Under the pieces are notes generated by a model, which was not told the origin of the DNA, ran no database searches, and saw only the letters and a list, made by a program, of their open reading frames with translations. Positions 1 through 9,141 of a DNA stretch of 64,000 nucleotides are shown here, one piece after another. Source of the stretch: Pseudomonas fluorescens Q2-87 (GTDB lineage: Bacteria > Pseudomonadota > Gammaproteobacteria > Pseudomonadales > Pseudomonadaceae); contig NZ_CM001558.1 in NCBI RefSeq assembly GCF_000281895.1, positions 4,902,556-4,966,555 on the forward strand, written 5' to 3'. How positions within the stretch are numbered: the first letter of the stretch is position 1; each line of letters opens with the position of its first letter. The position numbers and the translations under genes are program-made.

Positions 1-865
1 TCGCCACGGCCAGGCCGATGGCGTCTTCCCCCATGAAGCGCATGCGCGGCGCCGGCGGGTCATTGAAACCGCGACGCACCTGCGCCAGATCGCTGATACG
101 GAACGTACGGTCGGCGACACGGATCGGGAAATTGCGAATTTCTTCAACGGTCTGGAAATTTCCCGACACGCGCAGTTGCAATCGTTCGCTGCCGGTTTCG
201 AAGAATCCTGCGGTCGAGACGGCGTTCTGCTCCTCGAGGGCTTGCTGGACCGCCGCCAGGGGCAACCCCAGTGTTGCCAGCTTCACGTTCGACAGCTCGA
301 TCCAGATCTTCTCGTCCTGCAGGCCGATCAGCTCGACCTTGCCCACGTCCTTGACCCGTTGCAGCTGGATCTGGATGCGGTCGGCGTAGTCCTTGAGCAC
401 CGCGTAGTCGAAGCCCTCACCGGACAGCGCGTAGATATTGCCGAAGGTGGTGCCGAATTCATCGTTGAAGAACGGGCCCTGGATACCCGGCGGCAGGGTG
501 TGGCGAATGTCGCTGATTTTCTTGCGGATCTGGTACCACAACTCGGGAATCTGCACTGAATGCAATGAATCGCGGGCGACGAAGGTCACCTGGGACTCGC
601 CGGGCCGGGAGAACGAGACGATTCTTTCGTAATCGCCAGTCTCCATCAGTTTCTTTTCAATGCGTTCGGTCACCTGCCGGGAAACTTCCTCGGCCGTGGC
701 CCCCGGCCAATTGGTGCGAATGACCATGGCCTTGAACGTGAACGGTGGGTCTTCGCTCTGGCCAAGCTTGGTGTAGGAAAGCGCACCGACGATGGCCAGC
801 AACAGCATCAGGAACAGTACGATCTGGCGATTGCGCAGCGCCCATTCAGAAAGATTGAAACCCAT
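1..865 (-). CDS. mexK: RND multidrug efflux permease, MexK-like (partial, C-terminus outside window)
   Basis: This is the inner-membrane proton-driven pump of a tripartite RND efflux system. Only the first 288 residues are present, because the gene runs off the left edge. The protein starts MGFNLSEWALRNRQ and has a first membrane helix at about residues 14-32. The start of the periplasmic porter domain follows, with the conserved SEDPPFTFKAMVI and PGATAEEVSRQVTERIEKKL stretches. The ATG at 865-863 lies 6 bases after the adaptor stop and has the GGAG-type site AAGGAG just upstream, so the two genes form one operon. The order repressor / adaptor / permease and the nearby rsmJ, tsaB, adk and ppc match what I recall of mexLJK in P. 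aeruginosa. The family is certain. The MexK name rests on synteny and sequence feel. Confidence 0.85.
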   Translation of the reverse strand, partial: MGFNLSEWALRNRQIVLFLMLLLAIVGALSYTKLGQSEDPPFTFKAMVIRTNWPGATAEEVSRQVTERIEKKLMETGDYERIVSFSRPGESQVTFVARDSLHSVQIPELWYQIRKKISDIRHTLPPGIQGPFFNDEFGTTFGNIYALSGEGFDYAVLKDYADRIQIQLQRVKDVGKVELIGLQDEKIWIELSNVKLATLGLPLAAVQQALEEQNAVSTAGFFETGSERLQLRVSGNFQTVEEIRNFPIRVADRTFRISDLAQVRRGFNDPPAPRMRFMGEDAIGLAVA

Positions 866-871
866 CGGGGA

Positions 872-1971
872 TTACTCCTTGGCCGTCAGGTTGACCACGC
901 GGTTGGAGCGATCCACCGGCCGCACATGCTGGCCGTCGAGCAACACATGGACGCCGGCGGCCACGACCCAGTCTTCAGGGCTGAGGCCTTCGAGCACCGG
1001 AACAGTCTTTTCGCCAAAGGCGCCGACCCGGACCGGGACTTTCTTGAGGGTATTGTTGGCGCTGACCACCCAGACGTAAGTGACGCCGTTTTCAGCCGTC
1101 AGGGCCGATAACGGCACCGACAGCGGGATCTTGTCGGCGGTCTGGATGAACACCCGGGCGCTCTGGCCCAGCTCTGCCGGCACACTGCCGGCGGTGAACG
1201 CCACACGTGCAGCGAAGGTGCGGGACCTGGGGTCGGCGGCCGGCGAGAGTTCACGAATGCGGCCGCTGAAACGCTGGTCAGGCTGGCTCCACAGTTCGAC
1301 CGAGACTGGCTGGCCGATCTTGAACCGTCCGAAACTCTGTTCCGGCAGGCTGATCAGTACTTCACGCTCGCCGTCGGTGGCCAGGGTGAAGACGGTTTGA
1401 CCGGCCGACACCACTTGCCCGACTTCAACCGAGCGCCTGGCGACCACGCCATCCTGAGGGGCGCGCAACACCGAATAGCTGGCCTGGTTGCTGGCGACGT
1501 CGAACTCGGCCTTGATCTGCTTGAGCCGCGCGGCACCGGAGCGATAGAGATTCTCGGCATTGTCGTACTGGGAGCGGCTGACCATCTGCCGATCCATCAA
1601 TGTTTTATAGCGGTCACGCTCGGCACGCACCAGGCTCAGGTTGGCCTCGGCGGCGGCCACCTGGGCGCGGGTCGCTTCCAGTTGCAGGCGCACATCCTCG
1701 GGATCGAGCTCGGCCAAGGGCTGATTGGCCTTGACCCGCTGGCCCTCCTCCACCAGCCGTCGGCTCACCTTGCCGCCTATGCGAAAGGCCAGGTCGGGTT
1801 CGAAACGTGCCCGCACTTCGCCGGGATAACTGTCCATCGCTTGGGCCGAAGGCTCGGGTTTCACCACCAGCGCGGGGCGCACTGCGACGGGCACCGGCTC
1901 GTCATGACCACACGCAGACAATAAAAAGCCAGGCTGACTGGCAAGGCGAGGGGCAAGGCATAGCGGAACAT
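872..1971 (-). CDS. mexJ: RND efflux periplasmic adaptor, MexJ-like, with apparent frameshift in the signal peptide
   Basis: This is the membrane-fusion adaptor joining the RND permease to an outer-membrane channel. An uninterrupted frame covers 872-1921 and encodes a typical lipoyl / alpha-hairpin / beta-barrel adaptor (FRIGGKVSRRLVEEGQRVK, then a coiled-coil hairpin, then APQDGVVARRSVEVGQVV). That frame has only a weak TTG start, at the middle of a lipobox. The natural start is the ATG at 1971, preceded by AAAGG. Read from there, the frame is MFRYALPLALPVSLAF and then goes out of register at a run of five T on the coding strand (A5 at 1923-1927). With six T it would continue as FLLSACG, a perfect lipoprotein signal. 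The restored gene would have 367 codons, the length I recall for MexJ. It may be a sequencing indel, a true null allele or a phase-variable tract. Confidence 0.85.
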
Positions 1972-2065
1972 GGCGAGTGACCTTTCGCTAATGGTGCTTG
2001 GAATAATTATACTGACGGGTATGTTATTAATAGCAAACTCACCAGTCCAGTATTAAAGCGAAGAA
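1972..2065. promoter_or_regulatory. Divergent promoter/operator region between mexJ-like and mexL-like genes
   Basis: This 94-base gap holds the promoters of the efflux operon (leftward) and the TetR gene (rightward). It is AT-rich in its centre (TAATTATAC, TTATTAATA). An imperfect inverted repeat is visible: ACTGACGGGT at 2011-2020 against ACTCACCAGT at 2037-2046, with a wider match of ATACTG at 2009-2014 to CAGTAT at 2048-2053. A TetR-type repressor would be expected to bind here and silence both directions. The exact half-sites are my inference. Confidence 0.5.
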
Positions 2066-2701
2066 ATGTCGAACAATCGTTCCCCCCACAGCGGTCCTGG
2101 CCGGCCAAAGGACCTGGCCAAACGCCAGGCCATTCTCGACGCAGCAAAACGCCTGTTCGTAAGCATGGGTTACGCCAGCACCAGCATGGATGCCGTCGCC
2201 ACCGAGGCGGGGGTTTCCAAATTGACGGTGTACAGCCATTTCACCGACAAGGAGACGCTGTTCTCCGCTGCCGTGATCGCCAAATGCGAAGAACAGGTAC
2301 CGCCGCTTTTTTTCGAATGGCCCGAGGGCGTGCCGATCGAACGCGTGTTGCTGAACATTGCCCGTGGCTTTAATCAATTGGTCAGCAGTGAAGAATCGGT
2401 GAACCTGCATCGGGTGATCATTGCCCTGGGCAGCCAGGATCCGAAACTCTCGACGATCTTCTTCGAAGCCGGTCCGCAGCGGATGCTCTCAGGCATGGAG
2501 CGGTTGCTGGTCAAGGTCAACCAGAGCGGTGCGCTGAGCATCGACAAGCCCCGCAACGCCGCCGAGCATTTCTTTTGCCTGATCAAGGGGGCGGCGAACT
2601 TTCGCCTGCTGTATGGCTGCGGCGCAGCATTGGAGCCCGAAGCGGCGGAGGCTCATGTGCAGGAAGTGGTGGGGTTGTTTGTGCGGGCTTATCGGCCTTA
2701 G
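2066..2701 (+). CDS. mexL: TetR/AcrR-family repressor, MexL-like
   Basis: This 211-residue one-component repressor probably controls the divergent efflux operon and itself. The N-terminal TetR DNA-binding domain spans about residues 17-65, with the helix-turn-helix around 41-60 (MDAVATEAGVSKLTVYSHF) after the usual AILDAAKRLF helix. The C-terminal half is the ligand-binding/dimerisation part of the AcrR type. The gene sits back-to-back with the adaptor gene across 94 bases. The start at 2066 follows a poor AGCGAAGAA site, but no better in-frame start exists. TetR family is certain. MexL orthology is inferred from context. Confidence 0.85.
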   Translation: MSNNRSPHSGPGRPKDLAKRQAILDAAKRLFVSMGYASTSMDAVATEAGVSKLTVYSHFTDKETLFSAAVIAKCEEQVPPLFFEWPEGVPIERVLLNIARGFNQLVSSEESVNLHRVIIALGSQDPKLSTIFFEAGPQRMLSGMERLLVKVNQSGALSIDKPRNAAEHFFCLIKGAANFRLLYGCGAALEPEAAEAHVQEVVGLFVRAYRP

Positions 2702-2737
2702 GCCAGCCGTCATTTATTCGCTGACTGGCAGGGCCCC

Positions 2738-2803
2738 ATCGCGAGCAGGCTCGCTCCCACAGGGGCACCATCGATCCAGTGTGGGAGCGAGCCTGCTCGC
2801 GAT
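2738..2803. repeat. REP doublet, class A
   Basis: Two inverted copies of a REP palindrome, ATCGCGAGCAGGCTCGCTCC at the left end and its reverse complement at the right end, flank a 20-base core. It lies between the convergent ends of the TetR gene and rsmJ, the usual place for such elements. The arrangement fits a REPIN/BIME. Confidence 0.9.
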
Positions 2804-2818
2804 GAAGGCAACACGGTC

Positions 2819-3601
2819 TCAGGGCTTGAGCGCTTTCTTGGGATAGATATCGTAGCGACTGGATTTGCCATCGAGCCCATGACTGGGCTTGGGCCCTTCG
2901 ATGCAAGGAGCCTTGCGCGGGCGCTTGACCACCACCCGGTGAGTCGCCAGGGCCAGGGCGGCGGCGAGTAGCGCCGGGGCGTCCGGGTCATCGCCTACCA
3001 GCGGACGGAACAGGCGCATTTCCTTCTTCACCAGAGCGGTTTTCTCACGATGGGGGAACATCGGGTCCAGGTAGATCACTTGGGGCGGCTCACCTTCCCA
3101 GTTGCGCATCACGTCGATGGAATTGCCCTTGAGCAAACGCATGCGGGCCACGATCGGTGCGACATCGAAATCCTCCGCCCCGCGGGCCAGGCCATCCTCC
3201 AACAGCGCGCCGATCAGCGGCTGGCGTTCGATCAGGCTCATTTCACAACCCAGACTGGCGAGTACGAATGCATCCTTGCCCAACCCGGCCGTGGCGTCCA
3301 ACACCCGTGGACGCACGCCTTGGGCGACACCCACCGCCTTGGCGATCATTTGGCCACTGCCGCCACCGTACAATCGACGATGGGCCGCACCGCCCTCGAC
3401 GAAGTCCACCCGCACCGGGCCTGGCGCGTCCGGCCCGAGTTGCTGCAATTGCAGCCCCTGCTCGCCGACCTGCAAGGCAAATTCGCCATCGTCCACTTGC
3501 AAGGGCAAGCCAAGGCGCTCGGCCCACTGCTCGGCCTGGGGCTGGAAGGCCGGGGCCAGGGCCTCGACATGGATGCGGCAAGCCGCAGGTTGCTCACTCA
3601 T
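2819..3601 (-). CDS. rsmJ: 16S rRNA (guanine(1516)-N(2))-methyltransferase RsmJ
   Basis: This 260-residue class I SAM-dependent methyltransferase modifies G1516 of 16S rRNA. The SAM-binding motif I is [19 protein letters not shown] at residues 100-118, with ERQP at the end of the second strand. The catalytic motif DPMFPHR is at about 179-185, typical of the RsmJ (YhiQ) family. Length is normal for the family. The gene is monocistronic on the minus strand and diverges from the next gene across a 108-base spacer. The C-terminal [17 protein letters not shown] segment is also characteristic. Confidence 0.93.
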   Translation of the reverse strand: MSEQPAACRIHVEALAPAFQPQAEQWAERLGLPLQVDDGEFALQVGEQGLQLQQLGPDAPGPVRVDFVEGGAAHRRLYGGGSGQMIAKAVGVAQGVRPRVLDATAGLGKDAFVLASLGCEMSLIERQPLIGALLEDGLARGAEDFDVAPIVARMRLLKGNSIDVMRNWEGEPPQVIYLDPMFPHREKTALVKKEMRLFRPLVGDDPDAPALLAAALALATHRVVVKRPRKAPCIEGPKPSHGLDGKSSRYDIYPKKALKP

Positions 3602-3709
3602 GGAAGTTGTTCATTCATGGAAACATGCTCAAAAAATTAAGGATCGGCAAGAACGGCCGATAACAACGGTGAACGGCATTTTGCCAGAGCTGAGCGTCGA
3701 CCGAGAAAA

Positions 3710-4330
3710 ATGTCAGACATTCAATCCCCATCGATAGGCGTGATCTCCCCTTACGGCGATTACAGCCTGCGCAATACCCAAGCGCTGAGCGGCGTCAGTC
3801 ACCTGTGGCAGGATTTTTTTGCCCGGGCCCTGGCCGATCAACTGGGTGATGCCGCACCGGTGCCAGGCAGCTACCAGCCAGCCCCCCTCGATGAGAATGT
3901 TGAACCGACCCTCGGCGCTGAACTGCTGGATCACATCGTCAGCCAGCGCACCTGTGAAGTGACCGAAACGCCGGTCGCACCGCCTGAGCCGCTGTTCCTG
4001 CCCATCGCCGAATTCGAACTGGACCTGCTGGACAAGCCCTTCCCGCCTTTCCCGGCGCAAGAAATCGCTGCCCAGCAAAAGCAGCAGACGTTCGAGAGCA
4101 ACTGGGTTCGCCCCATCGTCCTCGCCGCCGGCCAACCGCTGCCAGAGCCCGGCCCGGCGCCGCAGCCGCGCCCATTGCACCTGCCGATTGCCGAGTTCGA
4201 ACTCGATCTGCTGGACAAGCCATTCCCGCCCTTCCCGGAAGAAGAATTGGTGGAACAGCAGAAACAATTGGATTTCGACACCCGCTGGGCACGTCCGATC
4301 GTGCTGCAGAACCTGCGCATCGCCGCCTGA
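3710..4330 (+). CDS. Conserved hypothetical protein with a tandem 45-residue internal duplication
   Basis: I do not recognise a function. The 206-residue protein is soluble-looking and acidic, with no signal peptide or membrane helix. Its striking feature is two near-identical blocks at residues 94-138 and 155-199, both reading PL(F/H)LPIAEFELDLLDKPFPPF and ending in W(V/A)RPIVL, separated by a proline-rich linker (PEPGPAPQPRP). The first 80 residues are unrelated to the repeat. It diverges from rsmJ. The start at 3710 follows GAGAAAA. The proline-rich linker might suggest a TonB-like spacer, but no membrane anchor is present, so I reject that. Confidence 0.8.
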   Translation: MSDIQSPSIGVISPYGDYSLRNTQALSGVSHLWQDFFARALADQLGDAAPVPGSYQPAPLDENVEPTLGAELLDHIVSQRTCEVTETPVAPPEPLFLPIAEFELDLLDKPFPPFPAQEIAAQQKQQTFESNWVRPIVLAAGQPLPEPGPAPQPRPLHLPIAEFELDLLDKPFPPFPEEELVEQQKQLDFDTRWARPIVLQNLRIAA

Positions 4331-4333
4331 TTC

Positions 4334-5032
4334 TCAACGACAGATCCACCAGGGCCCCACATCCAGATGAAAATGGTTGCGGTGCGCCGCGTTGTAATCC
4401 GGGCTCAAGACCACACTGAACATGTCACAGGCACCGTCGCGGGCCTGCCGTAGAAAGCGCGCATCGGCATTGTCCTTGGGCCAGTCCCTGAGGACGCTGA
4501 TCGTGCGGCCGTCAGCCAGGCGAAAGCCGGCGATATCCAGTGCGCTGGCCGTGGCGTGCTGGCTGCGTGCCCCGGTCTCACGACCGTACATGTTGCGACA
4601 GGCGAAACTGCCGAGGTGATCGACCCGCGTGACTTTCTGGCCATAGACCGCCGCTGCCGCCGGCTGTAGCGCATGACGCTCGAACAGCGCGAACGCCACG
4701 GCCAGTGGGCAACTGGCGAGGAAACTGCTGCTGAGCGCCACTTCACCGCCCTGCACCCTCACTGCATTGTTCAGCGGGCAATCGGCCTCGGGGCTGCTGT
4801 CCGCCTGGCGAGCGGTCCGAAGCCCCGAGGTGGCGAGGGCCTGATCGCACAGCTGCGGGTCGTTGCGCAAGGCCATCAGCTTGTAGCGGGTCAGCAGGTT
4901 CGGAGGAACGTTAACGTCCAGGGGCGCCCAAGGGTTCCACTGGGGTGGCAGCGACAGCCAGCCGCGCCACACACTAAACACCGCCAGGCCCATGATTGAC
5001 ACCAGGACCGCCAAACCTTTCAAAAACCGCAC
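4334..5032 (-). CDS. Extensin-like C-terminal domain protein
   Basis: This 232-residue protein of the extensin_like_C family is related to DD-peptidase/zinc peptidase folds that act on cell-wall peptides. It begins with an uncleaved membrane anchor or signal (FLKGLAVLVSIMGLAVF, residues 3-19). The conserved C-terminal core has VTRVDHLGSFACRN, SQHATASALDIAGF and AAHRNHFHLDVGP, whose His and Asp residues match the metal-site pattern of M15-like enzymes. I place the start at the GTG at 5032, preceded by CCCGAGGCC, 16 bases after the upstream gene's stop. A longer frame to 5185 would overlap that gene by 137 bases. It is co-transcribed with the PEP mutase-family gene. Confidence 0.8.
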   Translation of the reverse strand: MRFLKGLAVLVSIMGLAVFSVWRGWLSLPPQWNPWAPLDVNVPPNLLTRYKLMALRNDPQLCDQALATSGLRTARQADSSPEADCPLNNAVRVQGGEVALSSSFLASCPLAVAFALFERHALQPAAAAVYGQKVTRVDHLGSFACRNMYGRETGARSQHATASALDIAGFRLADGRTISVLRDWPKDNADARFLRQARDGACDMFSVVLSPDYNAAHRNHFHLDVGPWWICR

Positions 5033-5048
5033 GGCAGGGCCTCGGGCA

Positions 5049-5870
5049 TCAACCCTTGAACAACTGGTTGGCCTGCTTGAACGGCATCGAGCGGCGCGTA
5101 AAAGTGAACGTGCCCTGCTGCTGGATCTCCTCGGCGGCGCGGAAGAACTCGCCATACGCAGCCAGGGCCAGGGCCGACCCGACACTGATGCGCTTGACGC
5201 CCAACTCGCTCAACTGCGCGACCGTCAGGTCCAGCGCCCCGGACATCAGCACGTTCACTGGCTTGGGCGCCACGGCTCGCACCACCGCGAGCACTTGCTC
5301 GGCCGAGCTCAGGCCAGGGGCATAGAGCACATCGGCGCCGGCATCGGCGAACGCCTTGAGGCGGCGAATCGTGTCATCCAGGTCGGGCTTGCCGTGCAGG
5401 AAATTTTCCGCCCGAGCGGTCAGCAAGAAGGGATACGGCAGGCTGCGCACAGCTTCAGCGGCGGCCTTGACCCGCGCCACGGCGTGGTCGAAGCAATAGA
5501 TCGGGCTGTCTTCACGCCCCGTGGCGTCTTCGATCGAACCGCCCACCGCGCCGGCCTGCGCCGCCCGAAGGAGGTTGCGGGCGCAATCCTCGGGCGCATC
5601 GGCGAAACCGTTTTCCAAGTCCACCGCCACCGGCAGGTCAGTGGCCGCCACTATCGCCCGGACATTGGCCAAGGTGTCTTCCAGGCCCAATGCACCATCG
5701 GGTCGCGCCAGGGAAAAAGCATGACCGGCGCTGGTGGTTGCCAGGGCTTCGAAGCCGAGGCTGGCGAGCATCTTGGCGGAACCGGCATCCCACGGGTTGG
5801 GAATCACAAACGCCCCTTCACGCTCGTGCAGGGCCTTGAACGCCTGGGCTCGACGGGTTTGCGCATCCAT
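5049..5870 (-). CDS. Isocitrate lyase / PEP mutase family protein
   Basis: This 273-residue TIM-barrel protein belongs to the ICL/PEP mutase superfamily. Visible signatures are FVIPNPWDAGSAKMLASLGF near the N-terminus, GHAFSLARPDG, DLPVAVDLENGFAD with metal-binding acidic residues, GGSIEDATG and LTARAENFL. It lacks the KKCGH motif of true isocitrate lyases. It is therefore probably a C-C or P-C bond lyase, such as an oxaloacetate decarboxylase-like or carboxyphosphonoenolpyruvate-type member, with unknown substrate. It is followed after 16 bases by the extensin-like gene. Confidence 0.85.
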   Translation of the reverse strand: MDAQTRRAQAFKALHEREGAFVIPNPWDAGSAKMLASLGFEALATTSAGHAFSLARPDGALGLEDTLANVRAIVAATDLPVAVDLENGFADAPEDCARNLLRAAQAGAVGGSIEDATGREDSPIYCFDHAVARVKAAAEAVRSLPYPFLLTARAENFLHGKPDLDDTIRRLKAFADAGADVLYAPGLSSAEQVLAVVRAVAPKPVNVLMSGALDLTVAQLSELGVKRISVGSALALAAYGEFFRAAEEIQQQGTFTFTRRSMPFKQANQLFKG

Positions 5871-5903
5871 GTAGTTCGCTCCTGAACAGAGAAGGTATTG
5901 GCC

Positions 5904-6767
5904 TCAGAGCAAACCCAGTTGCTCGGCGGCGGGCTCTCTGTATAGCTCAGGCAGGGCCGGCAAGCCAGGCAATCGGCTCATCAACAGGCGGTGAAAGTGC
6001 TGTGCGAGTTTTGCCGCCAGCAGGTTGTCGGCGGTGTGCAGGAAAATGTATGGCGTGCGCCCTTCTTCAATCCACCCGGCGATTTTTTCCACCCAGGGCT
6101 TCAGGAATGGCTCATTGGCCTCCAGCACCGGGTGACCGATGAAGCGTACCTGCGGGCATTGGGTGAAGGCCGTCGGCCGGGGCGGCACCCGCGGCTTTTT
6201 CGATTGTGCATGAAGCACAGCAGGGGCAGTCGAGGTGCAGCTGAACAACGCCCGAGGATCGAGGCAAATGCGCTCGACGCCGCGGTCGAGCAACAAGCGA
6301 TTGAGGCGCCGTTCGGCATCGCCTTTGGCAAAGAATTCATCGTGTCGCACTTCCACGGCCAGCGGCCGCTCAAAGGCGTCGATGAAACCGGCCAGCTCCG
6401 CCAGTCGATGAGGCATGAAGGCCTTGGGTAACTGCAGCCAGAATGGCGAAACCCGTTCACCCAAAGGGCGGAGCAATTGCACGAAGGTTTCGGTCGCCGT
6501 CAGGTGCTCGCGCAAGTCGCCACTGTGGCTGATGTCGCCGGGCAACTTGGCGGTGAAGCGAAAATGTTCGGGCATGGTTTCGGCCCAGCGCTGCACGACG
6601 GCCGCAGAAGGGCTCGCGTAGAAAGTCGTATTGCCTTCCACGGCATTGAATACTTGGGAATATAGATTGAGGAAATCGGTGCTTTTCGCGTCCTGGGGAT
6701 ACAGGTAATCGCGCCAGGCGTTTTCGCTCCAGGACGGGCAACCCAGGTAGTACGGCAATACCACCAT
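5904..6767 (-). CDS. DUF72 domain-containing protein
   Basis: This 287-residue TIM-barrel protein is of the DUF72 (YecE) family, whose biochemical role is not established. Family signatures are YYLGCPSWSENAWRDYLYP at the start, FNAVEGNTTFYASPS, FRFTAKLPGDISHSG, FWLQLPKAFMP and the late YIFLHTADNLLAAKLA. The start is the ATG at 6767, which overlaps the stop of the upstream gene by one base (TGATG), showing translational coupling. An in-frame extension to 6806 is possible but would invade the upstream gene. Confidence 0.88.
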   Translation of the reverse strand: MVVLPYYLGCPSWSENAWRDYLYPQDAKSTDFLNLYSQVFNAVEGNTTFYASPSAAVVQRWAETMPEHFRFTAKLPGDISHSGDLREHLTATETFVQLLRPLGERVSPFWLQLPKAFMPHRLAELAGFIDAFERPLAVEVRHDEFFAKGDAERRLNRLLLDRGVERICLDPRALFSCTSTAPAVLHAQSKKPRVPPRPTAFTQCPQVRFIGHPVLEANEPFLKPWVEKIAGWIEEGRTPYIFLHTADNLLAAKLAQHFHRLLMSRLPGLPALPELYREPAAEQLGLL

Positions 6768-7075
6768 CAGATATAGAGGTCGAGACCCAGCACTTCCATA
6801 TCCCAATCGACGAAGCCAGCGGTGCTCAGGTAGCTGGCCAGGGCCGTGGCCACGCTGCGGCTCATGGAACGGTGATAGAGCATGTCTTGCTGACGGGCGG
6901 GAAGATTGCTCAGGCGTTGCGCGGAAGCTTTGGCGGCACGGGCGGCCAGTTGCTCCTCGGACGGGGTTTCCAGTTCGCCATCGATATCATCGAAAGACTC
7001 GGGCTCGGCGACTTTGCCTGCACGAGGCTTGCGCTTGATGGGGTAGGACTGGGATGAAACGCCGTCTATACGCAT
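6767..7075 (-). CDS. Small conserved hypothetical protein upstream of DUF72
   Basis: This 102-residue protein of unknown function is encoded first in a two-gene operon with the DUF72 gene, overlapping it by one base. The N-terminal half is basic then acidic (KRKPRAGK, EPESFDDIDGELETPSEEQ) and probably disordered. The C-terminal half looks helical (QQDMLYHRSMSRSVATALAS) and ends VDWDMEVLGLDLYI. No signal peptide or membrane helix is seen. The coupling and typical codon use argue that it is real. Confidence 0.75.
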   Translation of the reverse strand: MRIDGVSSQSYPIKRKPRAGKVAEPESFDDIDGELETPSEEQLAARAAKASAQRLSNLPARQQDMLYHRSMSRSVATALASYLSTAGFVDWDMEVLGLDLYI

Positions 7076-7429
7076 AACAGAATGCTCGGTATCAATGATG
7101 GCAATTTAGCGGCACTTTCGCAGCCGCGCAAATGCGCAAGTGATAACTAGAACACAGAAAGTCGAAAAGGTTTAAGAACAGGGGGAAAAAGTGACGACTG
7201 GTGATTTTTGACGTGACTTTGGGGTGGGAAAATGACTTTTGAATGGGGTGACTCTAAAGCACCTGAAAGTTGCAGGTAACTCTGTGGCGAGGGAGCTTGC
7301 TCCCGCTGGGGTGCGCAGCACCCCTCCCGACGTAGTTCAGTCGGTCACCCAGCGAGCGCTGCGCACTCGAGCGGGAGCAAGCTCCCTCGCCACAACGCTG
7401 CCCGCTTGGGAATGCGGTCAACCCTGGGT
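7076..7429. other. Intergenic region, 354 bases, containing a class B REP doublet
   Basis: No gene is visible here. The part nearest 7076 is AT-rich (up to about 7250) and should hold the promoter of the leftward small-protein/DUF72 operon. The rest is mostly the REP doublet at 7284-7393, lying downstream of tsaB. Confidence 0.6.
7284..7393. repeat. REP doublet, class B
   Basis: The left end reads GTGGCGAGGGAGCTTGCTCC and continues CGCTGGGGTGCGCAGCA. The right end is the reverse complement (GCTGCGCACTCGAGCGGG, then AGCAAGCTCCCTCGCCAC). It is an outward-facing pair around a short spacer, i.e. a REPIN-like doublet with a second inner complementary block (GTGCGCAGCA / GCTGCGCAC). Confidence 0.9.
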
Positions 7430-8107
7430 CTACCGTTCGGATTTCGGGGTCGCGACTTTGTCCCGCAGGTACACCGGTTGTGCATCATCGGCCGGGATGG
7501 CTTCGCCGCGTTCCCAGGCGAAGCGTGCCAGGGCCAGTAGGTCTTCGGCGTGGGGCAGCGCAGTGGCGTCCTGCCCGCTGAGGTGGACGGCGATGCGCTC
7601 GCCGTAGCCCCAACCGGTACCGGCGCCGAACCAGTCGCCGTCGGCTTCGCCCGGTAACGCCGCGGCTTCGGGTGGCAGCACCGCTTCGGCGCCGACCAGG
7701 CGCATCTCGCCATCAGTCTCGCGGTAGCAACCCCAGTACACCTCGTCCATACGCGCATCGATGGCTGCCGCGACTTGGCGGGCGCCGTGTTCGCGCAACG
7801 CTCGCTGTGCCAGTACCGCGAGGTTGGACACCGGCAACACTGGGCGTTCCAGCGCGAACGCCAGGCCCTGCACCACACCAATGGCGATACGCACGCCAGT
7901 GAATGCTCCCGGACCACGACCGAAGGCAATCGCGTCCACCGCCTGCAAAGTAGTGCCGGCGTCACTGAGCAGTTGTTGGATCATCGGCAAGAGCTTCTGG
8001 GCATGCAGCCGCGGGATCACCTCGTAATGGCTCGTGACCTTGCCGTCGTGCAGCAAGGCAACGGAGCAAGCTTCAGTCGCAGTGTCCAGGGCCAGCAAGG
8101 TGCTCAT
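7430..8107 (-). CDS. tsaB: tRNA threonylcarbamoyladenosine biosynthesis protein TsaB
   Basis: TsaB is the non-catalytic ASKHA-fold partner of TsaD and TsaE in making t6A37 on ANN-decoding tRNAs. The 225-residue product begins MSTLLALDTATEACSVALL, the family's N-terminal ATPase-like strand. It also has HAQKLLPMIQQLL and the conserved GRGPGAFTGVRIAIGVVQGLAF segment at about residues 68-90. Length is normal. It lies downstream of adk on the same strand but is separated from it by a strong hairpin, so it probably has its own promoter. Confidence 0.95.
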   Translation of the reverse strand: MSTLLALDTATEACSVALLHDGKVTSHYEVIPRLHAQKLLPMIQQLLSDAGTTLQAVDAIAFGRGPGAFTGVRIAIGVVQGLAFALERPVLPVSNLAVLAQRALREHGARQVAAAIDARMDEVYWGCYRETDGEMRLVGAEAVLPPEAAALPGEADGDWFGAGTGWGYGERIAVHLSGQDATALPHAEDLLALARFAWERGEAIPADDAQPVYLRDKVATPKSER

Positions 8108-8152
8108 CGATGTGTCCGTAAATCAGGTGGGAAAAAAGTGCGCCAGTATAAA

Positions 8153-8182
8153 CAACTACGGCCCGCAAGCGGGCCGTAGTTG
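8153..8182 (-). terminator. Intrinsic terminator downstream of adk
   Basis: A 14-base stem (CAACTACGGCCCGC paired with GCGGGCCGTAGTTG) is followed on the minus strand by TTTATA. It is 20 bases after the adk stop and just before tsaB. Confidence 0.75.
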
Positions 8183-8201
8183 ACGCAACTGATCAGACTT
8201 T

Positions 8202-8951
<750 letters not shown>

Positions 8952-9141
8952 TCAAGATACACAGCAGGCCCGACCCACACAAGCCGCCGAAAGTCGGAGG
9001 AACCCGCGCCCGACGCGACCTTTGGCGTAGGTGGCGAGAGTCGCAACCGGGCAACAAACTGTCGCCTGGCCGACCTGTTCCCGCCCCTTGCCGGGTAACG
9101 CCCGGGCTAGGGGGCGAGCCGTTTCGGTGCGCTGCCTGACC

